Shown one piece after another: positions 17,109 through 24,644 of a DNA stretch of 28,836 bases. Under the pieces are notes generated by a model. It did no database searches. It was not told where the DNA came from and saw only the letters and a list, made by a program, of their open reading frames with translations. The stretch comes from an uncultured Bacilli bacterium. GTDB lineage: Bacteria; Bacillota_I; Bacilli_A; RF39; UBA660. Position 1 is the stretch's first letter, and each line of letters starts with the position of its first letter. Position numbers and translations under genes: made by a program. Location of the stretch: positions 1-28,836 of the forward strand of contig CANRAT010000007.1 in assembly GCA_947628685.1 (NCBI GenBank). The letters run 5' to 3'.

Positions 17109-18554
17109 TTATAAAGATAAGTCATCTGATTTATCTTTGCTATATTTATGATTAATTCTATTCGCTTGACTTTCTATAAAATCATAATCAATTTCATTGT
17201 CCTTTATATTGTGTATACCTAATAGGTGATATATTGCTTTTCCTAACTTTTTACAAAATTTTTCTACTGCATATTTAAAGTTATCAATTTTTTGTTGTAA
17301 ATGAGTTAAACTTATTTCTAAATTATTTATAATATTATTTTTTTCATTAATAATTTTTCTTTGTTTAGATATAGTTTCTTTTTGTTCGTTAATTAGATTA
17401 TCTCTTTCTTTTATAGCCTTACCATTTTTGAGTTTAGAATTTTCAAAATTTAAGGTTTCAATTTCATTTGCCATATCTTCAATAAGCAAATCTTTCTTTT
17501 TTATAATTCCCTTATTGTTAGAATTTTCTTTTTGTATTTGCTTTGAATAACTAATAAGTTCTTCGACATCATTTTCTTTATATCCACCTAACTTTTTTTT
17601 AGTGGGTGATAATATTTCATTAGAATCAATTTGTCTTATTTCTTCATTAGTTTTAAGTTCAATTTCATTTAACTTTATATTATTTTCAAGTTGTAATTTC
17701 ATTTCATTTATTTGCTCGTTCAAATCTTCTATTTCTTTTTGTGCTTTTGTTTTATGATAAACATTATCACCAACATTACCACGAAATAGATTATAACCAT
17801 TATCGTTTACATATTTATTAAAATTGTCTTGAATTTGTGCAAATGAGGTTTTTCCACCTTTATCTTTCCAAAACTGGTCGCAATTTAGAAATTTGCCTTT
17901 TTCAATGGTGTATAAGCAATTTCCTTTTTCATCTTTTTTTTGAATAGGTACATAGTTTATTTTCCCATTTTTACCAATAACCTCGTGTTTTAAAATATTC
18001 CCATCTTTATCGGTTTCAAATATTTTTCTTTTAACCTCAGTTACAACAGGCAAGAAATAGAATTGTAAGTGTGGTGTATCTTCATCTAAATGCACCTCAG
18101 CATACACTACATTTTCTTTTCCTACTAAATCTTCTAAAAACTTATAACTTATGTCAAAGAAATTTTTAACTCTTTCTGGAATATCATTTTCATTTTCAAT
18201 AGATGGTACTAAAACTTTTTTTCCTTTGTTTTTTCCAACTTTATATGTTCGATCTGACTCAACAAATTTCATACCTAAACTTTCAAAAAATTCAGGGCCA
18301 CTTGTTATAATTGCACCGTTTATTAAGTTTACATTTTTTCCTTTATTATAATAGATATTATTTTCTTTTAGAGTTGAATATACTTTGCTAGATAGAGTAT
18401 TTTTATTTAATGAGACATAATTTATATTAAATTTAGTTCTATTTTTATCATAATTTCCTGTTCCTTTTCTATCAGTAAGTTCTATTCCAATTCCACCTAA
18501 ATCACTTGCTTTATATTTTGTCTCAAATCTTAATACTTGATTTCCATCATACAT
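17109..18554 (-). CDS. mob: Mob/Pre family (MOBV) relaxase
   Basis: A 481-residue plasmid recombination/mobilization enzyme. The relaxase domain covers residues 1 to about 270. Its third motif is clear: AEVHLDEDTPHLQFYFLPV (H155, D157, E158, H162), the HxDE-TPH signature that binds the metal. Residues about 270-430 are coiled coil, as in other Mob proteins. The last 50 residues are a small basic-then-acidic tail. The protein nicks oriT and leads one strand into the recipient through a helper's conjugation machinery. Its ribosome-binding site is AAAGGGGG (18561-18568 on the other strand), six bases from the ATG. This is the only pure G5 site in the window. The region upstream is packed with palindromes and probably contains oriT. 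Confidence 0.92.
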   Translation of the reverse strand: MYDGNQVLRFETKYKASDLGGIGIELTDRKGTGNYDKNRTKFNINYVSLNKNTLSSKVYSTLKENNIYYNKGKNVNLINGAIITSGPEFFESLGMKFVESDRTYKVGKNKGKKVLVPSIENENDIPERVKNFFDISYKFLEDLVGKENVVYAEVHLDEDTPHLQFYFLPVVTEVKRKIFETDKDGNILKHEVIGKNGKINYVPIQKKDEKGNCLYTIEKGKFLNCDQFWKDKGGKTSFAQIQDNFNKYVNDNGYNLFRGNVGDNVYHKTKAQKEIEDLNEQINEMKLQLENNIKLNEIELKTNEEIRQIDSNEILSPTKKKLGGYKENDVEELISYSKQIQKENSNNKGIIKKKDLLIEDMANEIETLNFENSKLKNGKAIKERDNLINEQKETISKQRKIINEKNNIINNLEISLTHLQQKIDNFKYAVEKFCKKLGKAIYHLLGIHNIKDNEIDYDFIESQANRINHKYSKDKSDDLSL

Positions 18555-18589
18555 ATAATTCCCCCTTTGTATTACTTATTTAGAGAAAA

Positions 18590-18750
18590 AGGTCATTTAT
18601 TGACCTATCTCACTAGGGCATAGCCCTCTGTGAGATTAGGGAGCTCCCTAATAACCCCTTGCTTGTTATAAGCAAATGCCTAATCTTACGAAAAGGCAAA
18701 TGCTATAACAAGATTAAATAATAAATATCTACTAGATACTTATTATTTAA
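18590..18750. other. Palindrome cluster upstream of mob, probable oriT
   Basis: Five adjacent inverted repeats: AGGTCA/TGACCT (18590-18606); ATCTCAC/GTGAGAT enclosing AGGGC/GCCCT (18607-18636); a perfect 18 bp palindrome ATTAGGGAGCTCCCTAAT (18635-18652); a long imperfect hairpin bounded by CTTGTTATA/TATAACAAG (18662-18712); and a 37 bp near-perfect palindrome with arms TTAAATAATAA/TTATTATTTAA (18714-18750). MOBV elements carry oriT just 5' of mob, so this is the expected place. I cannot identify the nick site. A replication origin is the alternative. The rest of the gap to 18889 has only two short hairpins (18827-18839, 18851-18869). Confidence 0.6.
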
Positions 18751-18889
18751 TAAATTTTTTAAAATAATCTTTTAAAAAATTGTAAAAATATTCACTATCG
18801 CCACTTTCATTTTCTTGCGAAAACAAAACGTGCCACGTTCATTTTTTACTAACTTTTTAGAAAAAAGTTATCAAAAACTCCGATAAAAA

Positions 18890-19840
18890 TTATGAATTTT
18901 CATCAGTAGGCTCTTCATAATGTGCGTGGTATGAACGCATAGTAGCATTTCTATTATTTGTAATGAATATTCCTTCTTGTTTTAAAAAGTCTATATTAGA
19001 ATTTAATAATCTTCCAAATTGTTTAGGTGTTAAAAGAATATTTGCTTTATTGATAATTTCACTACAAGTAAAATCAAAATCTTTTTTATCTACTACATAT
19101 TTAATAAACAAAATTAGATTATAATTTATATCTTCATCATTACTTGGATTTGTTACATTAAAGATTTGGTTACTTGATTTTTTTAAATATATATCTTGTC
19201 CTGAAAAATATCTATTTATTATATTTAACTTAATTAATGATTTATCGTTTTTATCTTCAATTAAAGTTAATTTACCATCTACAACTCCATCAAATGCAGT
19301 ACTACCGAGAATTTTTCCTTGCTTGTTTAAATGATGTGTAAATAAAATTGCAACACCGTATTTATCACAAATGCTTCTTAACTTTGGCAATACTTTTTGT
19401 CCTATATCTTGATAATTATTTATGTCATAATTTATACCTAAATCAATATCTTTAAGCATATCTATAATAATTAATTTACCTTTTTTATTTTCTGCAAAAT
19501 CTTTTATGTCAAGTTCACATTCAGATAAATCAATATTTCCTTTCCCATTCCTGTCAATTACGAAGAAAGAGTCTTTAGGGAATTTTAAATTTAGTAATTC
19601 TATTCGCTCTTTAGTTTGACCAAAATCCGATTCTGTGCTAATATATAGTACAGGAGAGGGCATTGTATTATGCCCTAAAAATTGCGTACCATTAGTTATT
19701 GCGTTAGAAAGTTGTAGGCAAAACATTGACTTTCCAACCTTTGCTTCTGATGAAAGGCAATATAATCCGCGAGACACCATTATATCTTCAATAATGATGT
19801 CTTTTTTTTGTCCTGTATCATTTTCTTCTATTGCTTTCAT
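18890..19840 (-). CDS. RepA-like AAA/RecA-fold ATPase (replication-type helicase or loader)
   Basis: A 316-residue protein. Residues 15-240 form a RecA-like P-loop ATPase of the AAA_25/RepA type: LSSEAKVGKSMFCLQLSNAI is Walker A (K37, S38), YISTESDF is the following strand, KLIIIDMLKDID is Walker B (D127), and ILFTHHLNKQG plus GSTAFDGVVDGKL match the sensor strand of this family. Residues about 250-316 look like a winged-helix C-terminus (FTCSEIINKANILLTPKQFG). Proteins of this type serve as hexameric helicases in plasmids and integrative elements, so it may drive autonomous replication of the excised circle. The start overlaps the upstream stop in a TAATG arrangement, indicating translational coupling. 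Confidence 0.8.
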   Translation of the reverse strand: MKAIEENDTGQKKDIIIEDIMVSRGLYCLSSEAKVGKSMFCLQLSNAITNGTQFLGHNTMPSPVLYISTESDFGQTKERIELLNLKFPKDSFFVIDRNGKGNIDLSECELDIKDFAENKKGKLIIIDMLKDIDLGINYDINNYQDIGQKVLPKLRSICDKYGVAILFTHHLNKQGKILGSTAFDGVVDGKLTLIEDKNDKSLIKLNIINRYFSGQDIYLKKSSNQIFNVTNPSNDEDINYNLILFIKYVVDKKDFDFTCSEIINKANILLTPKQFGRLLNSNIDFLKQEGIFITNNRNATMRSYHAHYEEPTDENS

Positions 19841-20079
19841 TATTCATTTCCTTTCTTTATTCTTGACTCTAAATAGTTGACATCTATATCTAAATACTTA
19901 ACAACCTCTTTCATAGGAAGTAGTTGATTAGGAATTTTATAACCTTTATTTAATAAATTATCTTTTATTTCTCTTTTAATTTTTAATGCAGAATTTCTGC
20001 CTATTTCTCCTAATTTCATTAAATCTTGTAAATTACACCATTGTTTTGCTATTAAATTTAAAGTTTGTTCTGCTGTCAT
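19840..20079 (-). CDS. Small DUF3173-like DNA-binding/excisionase-type protein
   Basis: A longer frame reaches 20160, but ATG 20079 has GGAAGG six bases upstream and gives 79 residues starting MTAEQTLNLIAKQWCNLQDL. The pattern of a helical segment (LMKLGEIGRNSALKIKREIK), then a loop LLNKGY with a K/P-rich stretch, then MKEVVKYLDIDVNYL resembles DUF3173 proteins. Those occur next to integrases in Tn916-type and related elements and look like small helix-turn-helix or Xis-like factors. Assignment is by pattern only. It is the first gene of the leftward operon and is coupled to the ATPase by a one-base overlap. Confidence 0.6.
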   Translation of the reverse strand: MTAEQTLNLIAKQWCNLQDLMKLGEIGRNSALKIKREIKDNLLNKGYKIPNQLLPMKEVVKYLDIDVNYLESRIKKGNE

Positions 20080-20395
20080 ATTATACCTTCCTTTCCTTTT
20101 ATTTTTTATAGATACTATTTCTAGCAACCTATCTATGGATGGTTTTAGTTTTACCAACAACTCCCTTTAAGGATGTATATATAGTTTTAAGCCATATATG
20201 TAACGAGGATTTTAGATTATCCACAACTCTCGTGCCAATAGAGATATTTAACCCTTGCGTTTATTTTGAGTGTCGGCATATCGGGGGTTTCCAACACTAA
20301 TGAGTTATCAAAGAACAATTTTTATGCTAACTCATATATATCACTCTCCATCCCATATTTGCTCTGAATTATAACTATCCGTGCACTTTAGCACC
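20080..20395 (-). promoter_or_regulatory. Long structured leader of the leftward operon
   Basis: About 310 bases between the leftward promoter and the first start carry no plausible gene. In the RNA sense there is a stem ATGAGTTA/TAACTCAT (20300-20335) and a stem GTGTTGG/CCGACAC (20270-20297) whose 14-base loop exposes ACCCCC. These could be attenuator, antisense or origin structures. Confidence 0.45.
20217..20225 (+). promoter_or_regulatory. Perfect DnaA box
   Basis: TTATCCACA matches the DnaA consensus exactly. It lies in the non-coding region upstream of the RepA-like operon. A single box does not prove an origin. Confidence 0.4.
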
Positions 20396-20479
20396 ATTAT
20401 AGCACGTATTTATAAAAAGTCAACCTTTTTTGCACGATTTTTAAAAAAATGTTGCAAAAATAAACGAAATGTGCTAAAA
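20381..20479. promoter_or_regulatory. Repeated GCAC operator-like sites between divergent promoters
   Basis: At least four AT-flanked TNGCAC elements: TTAGCACCATT (20388-20398), ATAGCACGTATT (20399-20410), TTTGCACGATT (20429-20439), and inverted AAATGTGCTAAAA (20467-20479). GTGCAC at 20381 may be a fifth. They overlap both divergent promoters, as expected for binding by the XRE repressor encoded beside them. Confidence 0.6.
20396..20423 (-). promoter_or_regulatory. Leftward promoter for the DUF3173-like/ATPase/mob/int operon
   Basis: On the minus strand: TTGACT (20418-20423), 16 bp spacer, TATAAT (20396-20401). Confidence 0.8.
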
Positions 20480-20480
20480 T
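20452..20480 (+). promoter_or_regulatory. Rightward promoter for the XRE gene
   Basis: TTGCAA (20452-20457), 17 bp spacer, TAAAAT (20475-20480), then AAGGAGG before ATG 20503. One GCAC site covers the -10. Confidence 0.75.
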
Positions 20481-20502
20481 TATATTTGCAAGGAGGAATA
20501 TT

Positions 20503-20994
20503 ATGAAAACTAAAGTAGGGGAACTTATCCAAAAAGGTCGTGAAGATAATAATTTATCTATGACTCAATTAGCAGAGTTATCGAAAGTTAGTAGGTCTGA
20601 TATATCTAGGATTGAGTCAGGAGAAAGAGAGATACCTAACCCTAAATTTTTAAGAAAAATTAGTAAATATATAGGTGTAAATTATAATGATTTGATGTAT
20701 GCTTCAGGTCTTGGGGTACAAGTTAGTCCACTTAATCCATATTTACTAGAACATTATTCCAAATTAAAAGGTGATAAGTTGAAAGATGCTATGGATAGTA
20801 TCGAGAGCAGTATAAAAAATAATAATGTTGTTATTGACTCACTAAAAAAATCTGCCGAAGAAACAAAAGATGAACAAAAGAAAGATATTTTATTGGATAC
20901 AATAGAAGATTTAGAATATCAAAATGAAACTAACGAAGAAATTATGAAATTGCTAAATAGTATGGCTATAAAGGAGTTTAGAAATGGTAAATAG
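20503..20994 (+). CDS. XRE-family transcriptional repressor of the element
   Basis: A 163-residue protein. Residues 3-62 form a Cro/CI-type helix-turn-helix (LIQKGREDNNLSMTQLAELS, then KVSRSDISRIESGEREIPNP), with a short second part and a C-terminal acidic coiled coil (residues 85-155) that could dimerise. There is no peptidase domain of the LexA/CI type, so any induction would require degradation or a partner, as with ImmR/ImmA; no ImmA-like gene is visible here. It is transcribed away from the mobilization operon, and the shared spacer holds repeated operator-like sites, suggesting control of both directions. The next gene overlaps its last 11 bases. Confidence 0.9.
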   Translation: MKTKVGELIQKGREDNNLSMTQLAELSKVSRSDISRIESGEREIPNPKFLRKISKYIGVNYNDLMYASGLGVQVSPLNPYLLEHYSKLKGDKLKDAMDSIESSIKNNNVVIDSLKKSAEETKDEQKKDILLDTIEDLEYQNETNEEIMKLLNSMAIKEFRNGK

Positions 20995-21451
20995 TTTAAA
21001 AAGATTAAATTGGATGCAAATAGTTGGTCTATTAATTCAAATTGTTGGTTACATAATATGTTGTTTTAATGAATCTGATTATTTTATAAATTTTTTTTGG
21101 TGTGGAGTAGGATTAACTGCTTTGGGGACTTATTATTTTACTGATAAATGGACTAGTGAAGGTAAGACTTGGTATAATAAAATGGATAAGAAAAGAGATA
21201 GTAATTTTACAAGAAAGCCATCAGATTTTATATTTTGGGTTACTATTGCTTTAATATTTGTTTTAATTCTAACGTATATATCTGAATTATGGTTTAAAGG
21301 AATTACAAAGGATAATTCTACTTTATGTGCTGTTTTAGTAGTTTCATTAGTCTATACAGCAGTTATAATTACAGTAGTTGAAAGGACAAATGATGAGGTA
21401 GAAATGATACTTGACACAGTAGAAAGTAAGAAAAGAAAAAAAAGAAAATGA
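20984..21451 (+). CDS. Four-helix membrane protein of unknown function
   Basis: A 155-residue protein I do not recognise. Predicted membrane helices lie at residues about 11-27, 33-52, 81-101 and 113-132, leaving a basic central loop (KTWYNKMDKKRDSNF) and a strongly basic C-terminal tail (KKRKKRK) presumably in the cytoplasm. The start overlaps the repressor gene by 11 bases in another frame, preceded by AAGGAG, so the two are translationally coupled. A membrane partner tied to a repressor may sense entry or mediate immunity or exclusion, but nothing in the sequence shows this. It ends with TGA, one of the few in the window. Confidence 0.75.
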   Translation: MVNSLKRLNWMQIVGLLIQIVGYIICCFNESDYFINFFWCGVGLTALGTYYFTDKWTSEGKTWYNKMDKKRDSNFTRKPSDFIFWVTIALIFVLILTYISELWFKGITKDNSTLCAVLVVSLVYTAVIITVVERTNDEVEMILDTVESKKRKKRK

Positions 21452-21506
21452 CGTTATGACGTTATAATTAAGAGGGGTATTTAAAAGTTAATGTCATAAT
21501 GTCATT
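21447..21506 (+). promoter_or_regulatory. Extended inverted repeat upstream of the MazF-like gene
   Basis: Arms AATGACGTTATGACGTTA (21447-21464) and TAATGTCATAATGTCATT (21489-21506) pair over 18 positions, with two G-U pairs in RNA. Each arm is itself a double TGACnTTA repeat. It could be a terminator for the membrane-protein gene or an operator or leader for the toxin-like gene. Confidence 0.6.
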
Positions 21507-21538
21507 AATATATTTTACATAGGAAAGTTGGTGATAAA

Positions 21539-22351
21539 ATGCTTAAAATAAATTGGAAACAAATATATGAAATAAATAATAAATGGATTTTAATATTATA
21601 TGATATATCTAAAAATCATTATGTAGGGTTACCTGTTTATGTAGAAGAACAAGAGAATAGTATATTTCTTAAATCTATAAATAAATATATAGTATTAGAT
21701 GAAATAACAGACTATAATTTTTCAAATATAAAAAAATGTATTTATATAAAAGGCAAACCATTAAAGATAACAAATGCAGAATTTAATAGTATTTTATTAA
21801 AATCTAAAATATCATTTTTAAATTATGTTAAAAATAATACCGATAATACTCCTGATGGAATATCATATAATAAGTGGTGTAGAGATAAACTTAATTTAAT
21901 GCAAAAAGAAAGTGAAGAACAAAATTTAAAAACAGGTGCGATTTGTTGGATAGATTTAGGATATAATATCGGTAATGAGTTAAGAAAATTAAGACCTGCT
22001 ATTCTTTGGAGAAGTTCATCTAATAAAAAAATGTGGACTGTAATACCTTTAACATCTAAACATCAAAACGACAATTATTATTTTCACTATGATTTAAGCG
22101 ATCAAAGTTTAGGAACTGCAAGAATAGAAAATTTAATAAATATTAGTTCTAAAAGAATAAGAGAACCATATTTTGTTAAAAATAAAATAGCAACTATTAC
22201 AAAAAAAGATAACGATGCCATATTAAAGATAATAAAAAAATACTATGCTTTTGAAAGCATAGAAGAACAAAGCAATACTAAATTGATATCAAAAAGTCAT
22301 AAAAAAATTAGTAAAAAGTACAAAAAAAGTAGTGAAAAAGTATTGACTTAA
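21539..22351 (+). CDS. MazF/PemK-like protein with a long N-terminal extension
   Basis: A 270-residue protein. Residues about 131-245 match the PemK/MazF fold: KTGAICWIDLGYNIGNELRK opens the beta-barrel, LRPAILWRSS contains the conserved Arg-Pro (R152), and VIPLTSKH contains the Thr (T172) of the usual RNase active pair. Residues 1-120 are an extra domain of alternating strand and helix that I do not recognise, starting MLKINWKQIYEINNKWILIL. MazF proteins are mRNA interferases, normally about 110 residues and preceded by a small antitoxin gene. No antitoxin gene is visible here, so the N-terminal part may control the toxin. The final residues are basic. A promoter for a small RNA overlaps the end of this gene. 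Confidence 0.75.
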   Translation: MLKINWKQIYEINNKWILILYDISKNHYVGLPVYVEEQENSIFLKSINKYIVLDEITDYNFSNIKKCIYIKGKPLKITNAEFNSILLKSKISFLNYVKNNTDNTPDGISYNKWCRDKLNLMQKESEEQNLKTGAICWIDLGYNIGNELRKLRPAILWRSSSNKKMWTVIPLTSKHQNDNYYFHYDLSDQSLGTARIENLINISSKRIREPYFVKNKIATITKKDNDAILKIIKKYYAFESIEEQSNTKLISKSHKKISKKYKKSSEKVLT

Positions 22352-22370
22352 TACTTAAATGTGGTATAAT
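22343..22370 (+). promoter_or_regulatory. Promoter of the element's small RNA
   Basis: TTGACT (22343-22348), 16 bp spacer, TATAAT (22365-22370). The -35 lies within the last codons of the MazF-like gene. Confidence 0.8.
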
Positions 22371-22376
22371 TAAGTT

Positions 22377-22458
22377 ACTTTAGATTGTTGCAGGTGTATT
22401 TACATACACTTGGTAGTTGTAATTCGAAAGGAAGAGTTTATCTCTTCCTTTCGCTTTA
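22377..22458 (+). ncRNA. Probable small RNA carried by the element
   Basis: A strong promoter is followed by a stem AGGTGTAT/ATACACTT (loop TTAC) and a 12 bp perfect stem CGAAAGGAAGAG/CTCTTCCTTTCG at 22425-22453, then a weak T-containing tail. There is no coding frame. The transcript would be about 80 bases. The location next to the MazF-like gene raises the possibility of an RNA partner, but the RNA is downstream and lacks the tandem repeats of type III antitoxins. Confidence 0.6.
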
Positions 22459-22531
22459 ATAAAATTAACATCATCTTTATAATTTTTTAGTACTATTTTA
22501 AATAATACATACAAATTCAAATAACTTATGA

Positions 22532-22537
22532 TATAAT
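22532..22537 (+). promoter_or_regulatory. -10 box before the metallopeptidase-like gene
   Basis: TATAAT 22 bases before ATG 22560, with no good -35. AGGAGA precedes the start. Confidence 0.4.
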
Positions 22538-22559
22538 TGTAATAGTAGGAGAAACGTTT

Positions 22560-24626
22560 ATGGATGAAATAAAAAATAAAAGGAAAGAATTACTTGAAAA
22601 TTTAATAATTCTTTTAGTAGTTGCAGTATTTGTTTTAGTTATTGTTGGATTTTACTTGATAAAAAATAAAAATAATAAAGTTAATTCTAATAATGTTCCG
22701 AGTATTACGGAACAATTATATATTGATTATAATCAAGGTATAATTTCAACAGATGAATATGTAAGATATATGTTATATTCGGAATATGATATGAATTTAT
22801 TAAATGATAAATATAAATTTTTTAGGAGTAATTCTTTAATACATACTGATGAATTAATAAATGAATATTACGATGAATTATCAGATGAAACTCTTAAATA
22901 TTATTTGGGAAAAATAAATTTAGATGATGTTACATTTGAACTTAATAATGAAAATATAGAAAATAATAAGTTTTCATTTTCTGATTTAATTGTTGATAAG
23001 GTGTATGCAAAAGCACAAAATGTTACAAACTTAAATAAGGTAGTACTATCAAAAAATGGAAATTTTATTGTATGGTATACAACAACAGGAGATAGTGCTA
23101 CTGACTATGAATCGGCAAAAAAAGTTGCAGATGGGTTAGAGTATACAGTAGAACAATATGAAAGATTATTTGGATATAAATACAAATATTCTGCTAATAT
23201 TGTTTCAAAAGGTAATACTTATAATAATCAAAAAAAGATTCTTGAAAATAATGGCATAAACTCTACTTATTTAGAAAGTGCAATGCAAGTATATTTAATA
23301 AATTATAGTGATAGTTCACTAGCAAAGTATGTTGGAAAGACAGCTAAATTGGGGGAATTATTTAATAAGTTCAAAGGTGGAGATAGTAATGGAGCAATAA
23401 TAGACCCATATATTTTAATAAAACCGTCATCATTTGATGATTTTGAAAGATTAGAACAATTATATAATCACGAGTTATTTCATCATTACCAACATTCAAT
23501 TTTATGCGGTTCTGATATTTGTGAAATGGGCTCTGATCCATATATTGGTGAAGCAACGGCTAATTGGGCGAGTTCACTTACAACAAAAAAAACAAATGAT
23601 TATGGATTCTTAAATGAATGGGCTGGTACAGCAAGGTCATATTCAAATGTTTTGATGGGGAAAGATTTTGTTGATAAATATAGTGCTGGAACAGTAGGAT
23701 ATGCGTTATTTGTTTATTTGAATAATTATTCTTCAACTGTAAATGATGGTACAACAAAAATAATAAAATCAATGTATGAAGATGATAGTTTGAAATATCT
23801 TTCTGACAATGCTGAAAGAGAACAATTAGCAAATATACAAGAAAATATTGCATTAAAAAATTTAACGCAAGATTATTCTAATAAAAATTTAAATGCTGAT
23901 AAAAACTTTGGTAGTAAAGTACCAATAGAAAGTATTATTTCATCAACTGATTCTAGTAATAATTTAAGTAATTTTTATAAACAGATTCGTATACCACAAA
24001 TAGGTGTGCATTATTATTTAATATCCGATAATTCAAAACACGCTTTTAAAATAGAGTTAACACGTGATAATTATTATATTTCTATTTATATTATCTCAAA
24101 AAAAGATGGAAAATATAGTATCGTAGATAGTTCTAAAAATAGTAATCAAAGTATAACGTTTGATACTAATAAATATGGTGATTTTGATAGTTTATATATT
24201 GCAATATCTAATAACCTATTACATTTAGATAATTATTATACATTAAATATAGAAAATACTGCAAAACAGCAAGATAAAGTAGAGAAGAATGATTTAGGAT
24301 ATATTTCATTATTAGACTGTGATGCTACTTTTGATGAAGAAAAAGAAAAGATGATTGATACTTATTATTATGATAAACAAGGTAATATAAATAAATGGTT
24401 AGTCACAATATATTGGAATACTGAACAAATAGCAAAAGAAAATTATGAAAATAATAAAAATAATAAAAATTATACAAACGTTAAAATTAATGGTAAAGTT
24501 GTATCTTTTGAATATACAAATGATGCACTATTAAAGTATTTTCCTGGAATTACAAAAGAAAGTGTTGTAAAATCGCATAATATGTCTTGTTCTGGAGATG
24601 CAACCGTTAATTTTAATCCAAGTTAG
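22560..24626 (+). CDS. Membrane-anchored HExxH zinc metallopeptidase-like protein
   Basis: A 688-residue protein. Residues about 15-35 form an N-terminal membrane anchor (LLVVAVFVLVIVGFYLI) after a basic start, putting the rest outside the cell. Residues about 160-420 look like a gluzincin-type peptidase: YNHELFHHYQH contains HExxH (H304, E305, H308), and GEATANWAS provides a Glu at 331, 22 residues after the motif, the expected third zinc ligand. Cysteines flank this site. Residues about 450-590 look like a beta-rich domain resembling pre-peptidase C-terminal folds (IRIPQIGVHYYLISDNSKHAF), and the last 100 residues form a small domain with two Cys. A substrate cannot be told. It heads the cargo operon with a lipoprotein and three N/Q-rich membrane proteins, all apparently surface exposed. 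Confidence 0.75.
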   Translation: MDEIKNKRKELLENLIILLVVAVFVLVIVGFYLIKNKNNKVNSNNVPSITEQLYIDYNQGIISTDEYVRYMLYSEYDMNLLNDKYKFFRSNSLIHTDELINEYYDELSDETLKYYLGKINLDDVTFELNNENIENNKFSFSDLIVDKVYAKAQNVTNLNKVVLSKNGNFIVWYTTTGDSATDYESAKKVADGLEYTVEQYERLFGYKYKYSANIVSKGNTYNNQKKILENNGINSTYLESAMQVYLINYSDSSLAKYVGKTAKLGELFNKFKGGDSNGAIIDPYILIKPSSFDDFERLEQLYNHELFHHYQHSILCGSDICEMGSDPYIGEATANWASSLTTKKTNDYGFLNEWAGTARSYSNVLMGKDFVDKYSAGTVGYALFVYLNNYSSTVNDGTTKIIKSMYEDDSLKYLSDNAEREQLANIQENIALKNLTQDYSNKNLNADKNFGSKVPIESIISSTDSSNNLSNFYKQIRIPQIGVHYYLISDNSKHAFKIELTRDNYYISIYIISKKDGKYSIVDSSKNSNQSITFDTNKYGDFDSLYIAISNNLLHLDNYYTLNIENTAKQQDKVEKNDLGYISLLDCDATFDEEKEKMIDTYYYDKQGNINKWLVTIYWNTEQIAKENYENNKNNKNYTNVKINGKVVSFEYTNDALLKYFPGITKESVVKSHNMSCSGDATVNFNPS

Positions 24627-24644
24627 TAAATAAGAGATGAAAAT

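Noticed and set aside
18151..18351. Plus-strand protein inside mob
   Set aside because: It is antisense to the relaxase domain, with low-complexity hydrophobic content and no ribosome site, so it is a shadow frame.
21420..21451. TGA read as tryptophan (Mollicutes-type code)
   Set aside because: Trp is consistently TGG in polC, dnaE and int, and TGA ends the membrane-protein gene at a sensible position.
21452..22458. Type III toxin-antitoxin locus (ToxIN-like)
   Set aside because: The RNA is downstream of the MazF-like gene, has its own promoter, and lacks the tandem pseudoknot repeats that precede type III toxins.
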